A stretch of 44,003 nt of DNA from an uncultured Clostridia bacterium (GTDB lineage Bacteria; Bacillota; Clostridia; TANB77; CAG-508). The stretch lies in assembly GCA_947630155.1 (NCBI GenBank), contig CANRGM010000002.1, positions 1 through 44,003 on the forward strand. The letters are read 5' to 3'. The notes beneath the pieces are model-generated. The model made no database searches and was not told where the DNA came from. It worked only from the letters and a program-made list of their open reading frames with translations. This document shows, piece by piece, positions 43,974 to 44,003 of this stretch; the first letter of the stretch is position 1, and every line of letters begins with the position of its first letter. Both the position numbers and the translations under genes were made by a program.

Positions 43974-44003
43974 ATGCATACACAAATTTTAACTTCTAAG
44001 TAT
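43974..44003 (+). CDS. Start of a further CDS, 3'-truncated
   Basis: AAAGGAGAGACAACCAT precedes ATG, and ten codons (MHTQILTSKY) are visible before the window ends. The start resembles YwlC/Sua5 (threonylcarbamoyl-AMP synthase) N-termini of MxTxxLT type, but ten residues are far too few to call it. Confidence 0.5.
   Translation, partial: MHTQILTSKY

Overview
The window is about 44 kb of AT-rich DNA (roughly 27-29% GC by eye). It has strong AGGAGG-type ribosome binding sites, frequent TTG starts and Gram-positive sortase/sporulation-type genes. spo0A, yyaC, spoIVFB with a SpoIVFA-like partner, a 24-codon spoVM and two polysaccharide deacetylases point to an endospore-forming, probably gut-associated member of the Clostridia. 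I cannot place it to genus. No rRNA, tRNA or CRISPR array was found.

Layout. 1-5.2 kb: the 3' end of a WG-repeat protein, a PLP-dependent methionine gamma-lyase-family (aluminium-resistance type) enzyme, a BaiN/HI0933-type flavoprotein, a YigZ/IMPACT protein and spo0A. 5.2-8.2 kb: sporulation genes (yyaC, an unknown tail-anchored protein, a SpoIVFA-like M23 protein and spoIVFB). 8.2-10.7 kb: an accessory-looking patch with mscL carrying a zinc-ribbon tail, a 178-bp covarying hairpin element, a frameshifted M15 D,D-carboxypeptidase, an orphan gene and a perfect 33-bp palindrome. 10.7-17.3 kb: a 1874-residue secreted M60 (mucin-type) metallopeptidase with a dockerin-like module, followed by a cell-surface protein with a cohesin-like domain, a Pro-rich stalk and a YPNTG/TM anchor. 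17.3-20.5 kb: an MFS efflux pump plus ABC-F ATPase operon behind a short leader peptide and attenuator-like hairpin. 20.5-24.8 kb: a frameshifted deacetylase, an unknown gene, ssb, scpB, rpmB and four small minus-strand ORFs absent from the supplied track, including spoVM. 24.9-31.8 kb: a GH18/SH3 protein, an unknown gene, greA, lemA with its DUF2207 partner, and deoD. 32-36.9 kb: a membrane protein, pyrG behind an attenuator that begins at the predicted +1, a YqeG phosphatase, a short prepilin peptidase and an Xaa-Pro peptidase. 36.9-41.3 kb: a second dockerin protein (GH73 glucosaminidase, SH3, BIG2, dockerin), then a second membrane-anchored cohesin protein and a deacetylase. 41.4-43.7 kb: an OmpR-type response regulator and histidine kinase. 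The right edge holds the second copy of the hairpin element and the first codons of another gene.

Three observations stand out. First, two copies of a 178-bp element 35 kb apart have perfect 43-bp stems that differ at seven positions, every one compensated on the other arm, around a 73-nt GC-rich loop that is more conserved than the stem. This looks like a selected hairpin (structured RNA or single-stranded DNA element) that I do not recognise. Second, two separate dockerin-enzyme/cohesin-anchor gene pairs suggest a small cellulosome-like system for holding a mucin protease and a cell-wall hydrolase at the surface. Third, there are several RNA-level control candidates: the leader-peptide attenuator before the MFS/ABC-F operon, the +1 attenuator of pyrG, and two start-site-occluding hairpins.
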